Assembly (NCBI GenBank): GCA_017543165.1
Contig: JAFYGL010000533.1
Location: 1 to 7,331 of the forward strand
Origin: Victivallales bacterium
GTDB taxonomy: Bacteria > Verrucomicrobiota > Lentisphaeria > Oligosphaerales > Oligosphaeraceae
Direction of reading: 5' to 3'
Length of the DNA stretch: 7,331 nt
Shown: in pieces, positions 1 to 5,922 of the stretch
Layout of the letters: each line of letters begins with the position of its first letter
How positions within the stretch are numbered: the first letter of the stretch is position 1
Notes under the pieces: model-generated
The model's database searches: none
What the model was told of the DNA's origin: nothing
Seen by the model: only the letters and a program-made list of their open reading frames with translations
Translations under genes and position numbers: made by a program

Positions 1-142
1 CGTTGCAGCGAGCCAGCAATACAATATACTGCGGCTTTTTTTCCATCCTGCCGAGAAAGTCCCCCACGCCAAAGTCAGGCAACCTGTTGTCAAAGCCAAT
101 CAGCTCAATCCAGCACCATTTGTTCCAGTCCTGCAATTCCAT
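1..142 (-). CDS. Partial CDS, N-terminus of an unrecognised protein (runs off the left edge)
   Basis: An open frame on the minus strand begins with ATG at 142-140 and stays open for 47 full codons to the window edge. It starts MELQDWNKWCWIELIGFDNR and reaches an aliphatic stretch (YIVLLA) near residues 39-44. The strongest evidence that it is real is a Shine-Dalgarno sequence AGGAG at 153-149, six bases before the ATG. There is no signal peptide at the start, so the product is probably cytoplasmic. It lies in the same direction as the secreted-protein operon, but the 218-bp palindromic element and about 310 non-coding bases separate them, so co-transcription is uncertain. A weak -10-like TAGAAT (202-197, minus) lies just outside that element. 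I do not recognise the family from this fragment, and no function is offered. The overlapping plus-strand frame (3-224) has no comparable start signal. Confidence 0.6.
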   Translation of the reverse strand, partial: MELQDWNKWCWIELIGFDNRLPDFGVGDFLGRMEKKPQYIVLLARCN

Positions 143-202
143 TTATTTCTCCTACGCCTCTCCGTCCCCCCCATGCCACTTTAGCAAAGGTAGGATATTC
201 TA

Positions 203-420
203 TTTATCCACAGATTTCCACTGATTATCACTGATTTCTTCAAGAAACGAGCATGAAAGTGATTTTGACGAGGCGCTGAAGCAGCGCAGATTTCCATTTT
301 GTTGGCGGAGGCAAAACTAGTTTTGCCTCCGCCGACAAAACAGGAAACCTTCGGTCCTAAGGACCTCGCCAAAATCACTAGAATGAAATCAGTGATAATC
401 TGTGGGAATCTGTGGATAAA
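203..420. repeat. 218-bp nested palindromic element (MITE-like or structured repeat)
   Basis: The two 36-bp ends (203-238 and 385-420) are inverted copies matching at 34 of 36 positions. Inside them, 258-273 pairs with 364-379 (15 of 16). Each side then carries its own small hairpin: GCGCTG-AAG-CAGCGC at 273-287 and GGTCC-TAA-GGACC at 353-365. The core, 304-333, is a perfect 30-bp palindrome centred on ACTAGT. It extends to 297-340 with one mismatch, and further to 291-347 across a small internal loop. The whole fills most of the 143-454 intergenic gap between two minus-strand genes; the rest of that gap (143-202, 421-454) holds only a gene leader and trailer. Each terminal arm is three tandem 10-bp units of the type CAC(A/T)GATTNN, and its outer end contains TTATCCACA. 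No target-site duplication is evident and no transposase is nearby. A non-autonomous mobile or REP/MITE-like repeat is my preferred reading; a structured RNA or transcription stop for the operon ending at 455 is an alternative. A 65-codon minus-strand frame inside it (378-181) is an artefact of the repeat. Confidence 0.85.
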
Positions 421-454
421 AAAGGTCCATGCCTAATAGGTGGGCACTGGATAG

Positions 455-3400
455 TCACATCTTTTCGATTAAAAGCATGCCATAGCTGTACTTGGGAATG
501 TCCAGTTCTGGCTTGTCAATTTCCTTGCCTGAACGGATGTCGGTGAAACGGCACTTGCCGTATTTCAATCCGCTCACATCAAAGACCGCCTTGGTGGCGT
601 CGCCACTGTTGCCGATTAGGATGAGCGCCTTGCCGTCAGGTCGAATGACCTGGCTTGTAAGTATGTTCTTGCTGGCGCAGGTGACAGGCTGCTTCTCGTG
701 GCTGTAGAAAAGCAGGGTCTTGTTCTGGGGGCGGCCATAGCCGAAGTCGAACACATAGTCCCTCCACAACTTGTAGTCCTTGCTGTTTCTGATGACGCCC
801 TGGTCGCAGTGGTTCAGCAGCCCGTATGCGAATGTGGTGCTGACCAATGTCTCCGCTATGCGCATCCTGCCCGCATCCGTTGGCGCATGCGAGGACACGA
901 TGCAGCGTGGTATGGTGCCAGACTGGGTGCCCGCGGTCTCCGCCATGATGAAGCCGTGTGGAAAGCGCCTCGGATATTCGTTGCCACGTGAACTGCGCTC
1001 CCATGTGATGGTGGAAGTGCAGAACGCGGTGACAGGTATGCACTGGCAGTGGGTTGAATGCAGTTCCACCCAGGGATAGCCCATGAATGACTTGCCCTCC
1101 TTGTAAAGCATGATGGCCGTGCGCCTGGTCAATTCACGCCAGTGGAACAAGGTGTAGCAGCGCGTGATTCCCGCAGAGGCGATTTGCAGCATGTTGCTGC
1201 CGTTTATGTTCGGCACCTGGCCTGGACTGGAGCGGAATGCCCCCGCTGTGTTGGTATTGCGCCCGCCGCCCAGGGGGAAGCAATCGAAGTTCATGCCGTC
1301 CCATCCACGTTTTGCGCTGTTCCTCATGTTCCACAGCATCATATCCAGATACGAATTGCTGACAGTGCCCACGTATGGGCTGATTGCATCGTCCGCAGGA
1401 TAGTCCCAGGGCATCCATTCCGCCTTGTACATTTCCGTTTCCGGCCAGTGGCATGAATACAGCACAGGATTGTTGTAGCTCATGAAGTAGTCTATGCCGT
1501 ATTTACGCTTGTCGCCAATCAAAGTCAGCAGTGGCTTGATGGAGACGGTGGGCATGTTCTTGCGAATCCAGTTCTCGTTGCGGGCCATGAAGTCCTTGAC
1601 AAATGCCTTGCGTTCCGCATCCGTGTCTGGCTTGCCCCTGTGGGCGAACACCCTGTCGAAGTATGAAGTGTCATTGTTGATCAAGGTGCCTGGGTAGAAG
1701 AACATGCTGTTCACTATGTTGGGGCCGAAGTTCATGCTCGCCCAGATGGCGCCCTTTGGCGGCGGATAGTCGTACATGTACTCGCCAATGGCGCGGATGC
1801 CTTCCACCTGGGGCTTGACAGGAGTCGGCTCAAAGCCGAACACGTATGACTTGGGTTCCTGCCACAAGGTGGATTTGTTCACAATGTCATAGCGGCAGGT
1901 GATTCCTGCCGCGTCGCGTGAAACGATGATGTTGGTGCTGTTCTCCTTCAGGCAGAAGTCCTTGGAGGTGTCATTCAACAGGCAGAAGCCCTTGTAGATG
2001 CCGCCAAGCCAGATATAAGGGCTGTGCATGCCCTTGTTAAGCATGGCGCCCTTCATATTCAGCACGCCCTCGCCCTGAGGTATCCTCAAATCAGGCGCAT
2101 CAGCGCTGCGGTTGCCGCTCTTGTCCAGCGTTGAATAGTATTCCACCACATCGTTTTTCAAGGTGAATACCAAGGCAAAGTCATTCACGCGGATGAGGCC
2201 TCTGGGATACAGTTTTATGCTTGCCTTGCAGAAGCCGTCAAAGTCATATTCCTGGTTGATTACCAGTTTCGCCTCATCGGTATAGGATGTTGTTTCGTAA
2301 ACGACCTTGTCCTCCTCCTGGGACACAAGCCTCGTGCTTGTCTTGCCGAAATGCTTGCCGTTGAGCACAAAGCGCACTGGCGCGGCAAGTATGTTCTCCC
2401 GTTTGGAATCCAGGCTTTCCTGGCAGTATATCCTGTCCCACAACTCGCCGCCAATGCGGTAGCCAGTCATCAGCGCATGAACCTCGTTGGCCGTCTTCTT
2501 CACCTGCAAGGGCTTGAATGGAGGAATTATCACGCGGTCTTTTCCAAGATTGTTTCCCTGCCATGGGAAACTGGCCACCTTGAATGTGCGCTCCATCGCA
2601 TGATGGCGCTCCTCCGCATCCTCCGCATCCATCGTGACAAAATACTTGCCATTTGGAAGCCCAGGCAGAAATGTCTCACTCTCAAAGTCCGCCAATGGCA
2701 TGCCGAAGTTGGAATGCCTGAAGGACTTGAGCACATTGCCCTTTTCATCCTTAACTTGGACAACTACCTTCATGCAAGGCAGTTTCTTGAAGAAGGTGCA
2801 GGAATAGCGCAACTTGTTGCCGCAGGAGGGCAAGAAGGCTGTGCAAAGATAAGGCAGCCCCATGTCGTTCTTGTAAACAGCGTATTTCTGGCCTTTCCCC
2901 ACATCCCAATACATTGAGCGGCGGTATAGAACCGCGCCAGTCGCCTTGTCCTTTATCAGTGAGAACAACTGCCTCGTGTTGCCCGCGAACTGCGCCTGCA
3001 TGTACAAGTCCACATATTCAGTGCCTCCAGGCTTGACTGTCAGGTTGCTTGGCGACATTACAATGCGCCTGGCATCGCCAACCGCCTCCAGGTTGATCAT
3101 GTCAATGGTAGGCGGGTTATTGAAGGCATGCACCACGGATTCGGACACTATGGAAATCGGCTTAGCACCTGGATTCTCAATCCTGTGGGGCCAGCAATAA
3201 TCGCCGTTCTCCCTGTAGGCGGCATGCCCGAAACTGTCGAAACTTACAATTGGCGCATCCTTGTCTGGAATGAAAGTCCCCATTTCCTCGGCGTCCTTGC
3301 CATGATGCCACACGCTGGTCTCGGGCATGCTTTCCCACTGCCGTTTCATCTGGAGGCCCCATGCCGCCTTGTCCTCGCCAATGGACTTTACGCCAATGGC

Positions 3401-3871
3401 CTTCAGCGGGATTGCCATCTCGATTGTCCAGCACTTGCGCAGATAACTTGTGAGCAAATCGGCATAGAAGTCATTTGCCACCTTTGTCCCTTCGGGGAGG
3501 CTGCCCTTGCCAGTGCTGTCTGACTTTACCACGATTGGCTTGTCCGCCCCTGGAGGCAGCAGCCTGATTTCCACCAGGTCCGCAGGATACAGCGGCTGTG
3601 GTGCCCTTGGCATCTCGCTGGTGCAGGCGAAGTAGAGATTGTCCTTGTCGTACCCCAGCCTGAAGTTGCATTCGCGGAATGTCATCAGTCCAGTTGCGGG
3701 AGTGATGCCGCCGAATGTGGTGCTGGCATAGTCCCACTCGCCCAGGTCGATGCGCCCGTCGATTTTAGGTGGCTTCACCATTGCGCCGCAGCGCACCATG
3801 GTCTTGTCCGAAAGCTGTACGCCAAATGCCGCCAGTGATGCGACAAGCAATGCAAGAACCGTATTTTTCAT
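455..3871 (-). CDS. Secreted CBM9-like / DUF6067 (GH123-like) putative glycoside hydrolase
   Basis: This is a 1138-residue exported protein. The start chosen is ATG 3871-3869, seven bases after a perfect AAGGAGGT; a GTG nine bases upstream lies inside that Shine-Dalgarno and is rejected. Residues 1-20 are a signal peptide (KN, then a hydrophobic run to about V18). Residues about 30-205 look like a CBM9/DOMON-type carbohydrate-binding domain: PPKIDG..DLGEW at 34-46, LGYDKDNLYFAC, WTIEMAIPLKAIG and WGLQMKRQW. A beta-rich middle region carries signatures I associate with DUF6067/GH123-like proteins: an ILAAPVRFV motif, WLGGIYKGFCLLND from W621, and FGFEPTPVKP at 678-687. Residues about 700-1040 would be the barrel-like catalytic part, with GMNFDCFP around D863 as a candidate active-site strand. 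The C-terminal 90 or so residues look like a small beta domain. It is the second gene of an operon, 18 bp after the 263-aa gene. Hydrolase activity and substrate are inferred; I do not see the adjacent Asp-Glu pair expected of true GH123, so it could be a non-catalytic or differently acting relative. Confidence 0.8.
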   Translation of the reverse strand: MKNTVLALLVASLAAFGVQLSDKTMVRCGAMVKPPKIDGRIDLGEWDYASTTFGGITPATGLMTFRECNFRLGYDKDNLYFACTSEMPRAPQPLYPADLVEIRLLPPGADKPIVVKSDSTGKGSLPEGTKVANDFYADLLTSYLRKCWTIEMAIPLKAIGVKSIGEDKAAWGLQMKRQWESMPETSVWHHGKDAEEMGTFIPDKDAPIVSFDSFGHAAYRENGDYCWPHRIENPGAKPISIVSESVVHAFNNPPTIDMINLEAVGDARRIVMSPSNLTVKPGGTEYVDLYMQAQFAGNTRQLFSLIKDKATGAVLYRRSMYWDVGKGQKYAVYKNDMGLPYLCTAFLPSCGNKLRYSCTFFKKLPCMKVVVQVKDEKGNVLKSFRHSNFGMPLADFESETFLPGLPNGKYFVTMDAEDAEERHHAMERTFKVASFPWQGNNLGKDRVIIPPFKPLQVKKTANEVHALMTGYRIGGELWDRIYCQESLDSKRENILAAPVRFVLNGKHFGKTSTRLVSQEEDKVVYETTSYTDEAKLVINQEYDFDGFCKASIKLYPRGLIRVNDFALVFTLKNDVVEYYSTLDKSGNRSADAPDLRIPQGEGVLNMKGAMLNKGMHSPYIWLGGIYKGFCLLNDTSKDFCLKENSTNIIVSRDAAGITCRYDIVNKSTLWQEPKSYVFGFEPTPVKPQVEGIRAIGEYMYDYPPPKGAIWASMNFGPNIVNSMFFYPGTLINNDTSYFDRVFAHRGKPDTDAERKAFVKDFMARNENWIRKNMPTVSIKPLLTLIGDKRKYGIDYFMSYNNPVLYSCHWPETEMYKAEWMPWDYPADDAISPYVGTVSNSYLDMMLWNMRNSAKRGWDGMNFDCFPLGGGRNTNTAGAFRSSPGQVPNINGSNMLQIASAGITRCYTLFHWRELTRRTAIMLYKEGKSFMGYPWVELHSTHCQCIPVTAFCTSTITWERSSRGNEYPRRFPHGFIMAETAGTQSGTIPRCIVSSHAPTDAGRMRIAETLVSTTFAYGLLNHCDQGVIRNSKDYKLWRDYVFDFGYGRPQNKTLLFYSHEKQPVTCASKNILTSQVIRPDGKALILIGNSGDATKAVFDVSGLKYGKCRFTDIRSGKEIDKPELDIPKYSYGMLLIEKM

Positions 3872-3878
3872 GGTATTC

Positions 3879-3886
3879 ACCTCCTT
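3879..3886 (-). promoter_or_regulatory. Perfect Shine-Dalgarno AAGGAGGT of the large secreted protein
   Basis: Read on the minus strand, AAGGAGGT is followed by seven bases (GAATACC) and then ATG at 3871. It decides the start: the in-frame GTG at 3880-3878 overlaps the last bases of this site and so cannot be initiated from it. The site sits directly after the stop codon of the upstream gene (3892-3890), so the second gene of the operon is probably translated efficiently in its own right. Confidence 0.9.
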
Positions 3887-3889
3887 GTT

Positions 3890-4681
3890 TTATTCCACCA
3901 CAAGACGCATGTTGCGGAATCTCACCACTTTGTCCCTGGGGCCATAGTAGATCAGGCAGGGATAGAAGTACTCCGCCTTGGCAGGGAACTCAAAGGCGCC
4001 GCCAACTGCCTGCCACTGCGGCTTAGGCCTTGCCTGGTTCAGTTGGAAGTAGAAGAGATTGCTCCTGTGAATGCGCACCGCCGTGCCAGCAGGATATTCG
4101 GCATAGATTTTCTTCTCGAATGTGAGCTTCAAGTTGTCCCCTTCCTCGGTGACGCTCTTGATGGGGGAGGAAATCTCCATGTTCGGAAGGTCGCTGTAAT
4201 CTGCCTTGGCGTTGAATGCCACCAGATTGAAGCCATACTTGCAGAACTGCTTCCACTTGGGATGCTTCTTCACCAGAATGAAATCCTGCTTCTCAGTGAC
4301 GGGCGCCACAAGTTCCATCATTGAATCAGGCATGTAGTTGAAATGCCTGCCGTTGATCTTCTCATGCAGGGCCGTGCTTACAATAAAGCCGCAGGCCACC
4401 GCATTCTTCAATTCCTCATCCGCAGCCACCTCCGCACTGAAACTGTACTTCCTGCCAGGCATTATCTTGATTGTGTGCGAACACAGGAAATGCACCATGT
4501 GATTAACGTAGAATACACCGTCCTTCTCATTGGAGAACGACTTGTTGCTGTCATTCACCCAATCGCCTATCTTGTCCAGCAATATTTCCTGCCTGCCAGC
4601 ATTCTCCCATTCATCGCCATTGACATGGCAAACACCCAAAAACGCACAAAGACAAACCAGCAAATACAAAGTCAGTTTCAT
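3890..4681 (-). CDS. Secreted protein of unknown function, possible carbohydrate-binding beta-sandwich
   Basis: This is a 263-residue protein. Its ATG at 4681-4679 follows AAGGA (4693-4689) with seven bases between. Residues 2-20 form a hydrophobic signal peptide (KLTLYLLVCLCAFLGVC), probably cut near the VNG at 20-22. No cysteine sits in a good lipobox, so a lipoprotein is unlikely. The mature part is rich in aromatic residues and beta-type segments. Residues 71-85 (IKIMPGRKYSFSAEV) resemble the pG-x-x-Y-x-x-S-x-x-V strand pair of CBM4/CBM9-like and other galactose-binding-like beta-sandwich domains. The C-terminus (YFYPCLIYYGP..., then VVRFRNMRLVVE) also looks like a closing strand of such a fold. 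I see no catalytic motif. It is the first gene of the operon with the CBM9/DUF6067-like protein, under a promoter with a TATAAT box, so an accessory or glycan-binding role beside that enzyme is plausible. The family is not recognised and the function is inference. Confidence 0.75.
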   Translation of the reverse strand: MKLTLYLLVCLCAFLGVCHVNGDEWENAGRQEILLDKIGDWVNDSNKSFSNEKDGVFYVNHMVHFLCSHTIKIMPGRKYSFSAEVAADEELKNAVACGFIVSTALHEKINGRHFNYMPDSMMELVAPVTEKQDFILVKKHPKWKQFCKYGFNLVAFNAKADYSDLPNMEISSPIKSVTEEGDNLKLTFEKKIYAEYPAGTAVRIHRSNLFYFQLNQARPKPQWQAVGGAFEFPAKAEYFYPCLIYYGPRDKVVRFRNMRLVVE

Positions 4682-4739
4682 CGCACAATCCTTATCCTTG
4701 TTTTTCTACAAATATTCCAGCACAATTCATAACTTGTAT

Positions 4740-4748
4740 ATTATACCA
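4740..4748 (-). promoter_or_regulatory. Extended -10 promoter (TGGTATAAT) for the secreted-protein operon
   Basis: On the minus strand the sequence reads TGG immediately followed by a perfect TATAAT (4745-4740), an extended -10 element of the TGn type. The -35 region is weak; the best candidate is TTGTTT with only about a 15-bp spacer, which fits a promoter relying on the extended -10. Initiation would fall near 4733, leaving a leader of about 50 bases before the ATG at 4681. An 11-bp perfect inverted repeat, GTATA-T-TATAC (4736-4746), covers the -10 and could be an operator or simply reflect AT-rich composition. Confidence 0.55.
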
Positions 4749-4817
4749 AACTTTATCCCAAAACAACACCCCCTTGCTGTAAAAAATTGTGTACAATGCT
4801 GTTTTATTGGAAAACTG

Positions 4818-4845
4818 TTGCGATAAGGGTAATCTATGGTATATT
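4818..4845 (+). promoter_or_regulatory. Candidate sigma70-type promoter for the epimerase/kinase operon
   Basis: TTGCGA (4818-4823, four of six to TTGACA) and TATATT (4840-4845, five of six to TATAAT) are separated by 16 bp. Transcription would begin near 4852, about 33 bases before the ATG at 4885. It is a plausible but not exceptional match. If correct, it independently excludes translation from the in-frame upstream ATG at 4789, which would lie outside the transcript. The region also contains other AT-rich hexamers, so the exact promoter is uncertain. Confidence 0.4.
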
Positions 4846-4875
4846 TCCTCTTCTAAAAAACTAATCAAGTGGGAC

Positions 4876-4880
4876 AAGGA
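4876..4880 (+). promoter_or_regulatory. Shine-Dalgarno AAGGA setting the epimerase start at 4885
   Basis: AAGGA ends four bases before the ATG at 4885. The spacing is short but workable, and this ATG places the NAD-binding motif about 18 residues from the N-terminus, which is normal for this family. No similar site precedes the upstream in-frame ATG at 4789. Confidence 0.6.
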
Positions 4881-4884
4881 ATAT

Positions 4885-5922
4885 ATGAGCAACAACCCTG
4901 ATTTCCAAAACGGCAATCGCAAAAGAAGACTGCTGCTGACAGGCGCGGCGGGCTTCATTGGATACCATACATTCAAGAAAATGCGCTCCCTGGGATGGGA
5001 TGTGCTGGGCATTGACAATGTCAACGACTACTATGACGTCTCACTGAAAAAGGCGCGCCTTGCGCAACTGGGCTTCAAGGAAGACTACGCTTCAGGCAAA
5101 ATGCTGGCTTCGGCGGAAGGCGGGCGCTTCATGATGATGTCCCTGGAGGACAGGGACGCCCTGCCCTCGCTGTTCAAGCAGGAAGGCGGCTTTGACGTGG
5201 TATGCAACCTGGCCGCGCAGGCTGGCGTGCGCTACAGCCTTGAGGCGCCATTCACATACGTGGACAGCAATGTAACTGGCTTCCTCAACGTGCTGGAATG
5301 CTGCCGTCAATACGGTGTGCAGCACCTGGTTTACGCCTCAAGTTCCAGCGTCTATGGTGAAAGCGGCGTCCCTCCGTTCTCCACGGAACAGAAATGCGAT
5401 TCGCCAGCCAGCCTCTACGCCGCCACCAAGAAATGCAACGAACTCATGGCGCACTGCTACAATTCGCTGTTCGGCTTCCCCACCACGGGGCTCCGCTTCT
5501 TCACAGTATATGGCCCCTGGGGACGGCCGGACATGGCGTTGTTCAAGTTCACCCGCGGCATGCTGGAAGGCAAGGAAATCAGCGTGTACAATAACGGCCA
5601 GATGAAACGGGACTTCACCTACATCGATGACATAGTGGAGGGCATTTCCCGCATAATCGAACGCCCTGCCCTTGGCGGCGCCCGCGTTTACAACATCGGC
5701 CACGGCTCGCCAGTTCAACTGCTGGACTTCATCAAGGCTATCGAGGAATGCACTGGCCGCAGCGCAAATATGAAGATGATGCCCATGCAGCCAGGCGATG
5801 TGCTCACCACCTGGGCGGACACCACCGCGCTCCAAAACGACTACGGCTACACACCAGCCACTGGCATCAGGGAAGGCGTCGCCTCCTTCGTCAAGTGGTA
5901 CAGGGAATACTACAATGTCTGA
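4885..5922 (+). CDS. UDP-glucuronate 4-epimerase-like NAD-dependent epimerase (extended SDR)
   Basis: This is a 345-residue cytoplasmic extended SDR enzyme, most likely interconverting UDP-glucuronate and UDP-galacturonate (EC 5.1.3.6). The start is ATG 4885: AAGGA lies at 4876-4880 and the Rossmann fold begins directly after. An ATG 32 codons upstream (4789) gives an atypical N-terminal extension with no good binding site. The NAD-binding motif TGAAGFIG is at residues 19-26. DNVNDYYDVSLKKARL from D44 is the stretch I most associate with UDP-glucuronate 4-epimerases, as opposed to GalE. NLAAQAGVRYSLE, YASSSSVYG (150-158) and the catalytic YxxxK pair Y178/K182 follow, then RFFTVYGPWGRPDMA and RDFTYIDDIVEGI. 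Length is typical for the family and no membrane segment is seen. It shares its end with the next gene, a galacturonokinase-like GHMP kinase, which supports a uronic-acid substrate. A related sugar-nucleotide epimerase or 4,6-dehydratase is less likely. Confidence 0.88.
   Translation: MSNNPDFQNGNRKRRLLLTGAAGFIGYHTFKKMRSLGWDVLGIDNVNDYYDVSLKKARLAQLGFKEDYASGKMLASAEGGRFMMMSLEDRDALPSLFKQEGGFDVVCNLAAQAGVRYSLEAPFTYVDSNVTGFLNVLECCRQYGVQHLVYASSSSVYGESGVPPFSTEQKCDSPASLYAATKKCNELMAHCYNSLFGFPTTGLRFFTVYGPWGRPDMALFKFTRGMLEGKEISVYNNGQMKRDFTYIDDIVEGISRIIERPALGGARVYNIGHGSPVQLLDFIKAIEECTGRSANMKMMPMQPGDVLTTWADTTALQNDYGYTPATGIREGVASFVKWYREYYNV

Noticed and set aside
181..378. 65-aa minus-strand ORF
   Set aside because: It lies wholly over the palindromic element, its sequence reflects the repeat arms, and it has no clear start signals.
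204..419. Replication origin suggested by two exact TTATCCACA sites
   Set aside because: The sites are part of the inverted arms of a repeat; there is no dnaA/dnaN, AT-rich unwinding region or further box cluster around it.
420..454. Intrinsic terminator of the secreted operon (TTTTTT at 423-418, minus strand)
   Set aside because: The only preceding stem (TGCC...GGCA) is four base pairs and not adjacent to the T-run. The palindromic element might stop transcription, but that cannot be shown from sequence.
2351..2917. 188-aa plus-strand ORF inside the large secreted protein gene
   Set aside because: It is antisense to a gene with clear domains and a perfect ribosome binding site, and shows no recognisable protein features.
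3872..3880. GTG start three codons upstream for the large secreted protein
   Set aside because: The GTG overlaps the Shine-Dalgarno AAGGAGGT; the ATG at 3871 has ideal seven-base spacing and opens the signal peptide.
4789..4884. 32-residue N-terminal extension of the epimerase
   Set aside because: It has no binding site, lies partly upstream of the likely promoter, and is atypical for the family; ATG 4885 has AAGGA and a normal distance to the NAD-binding motif.
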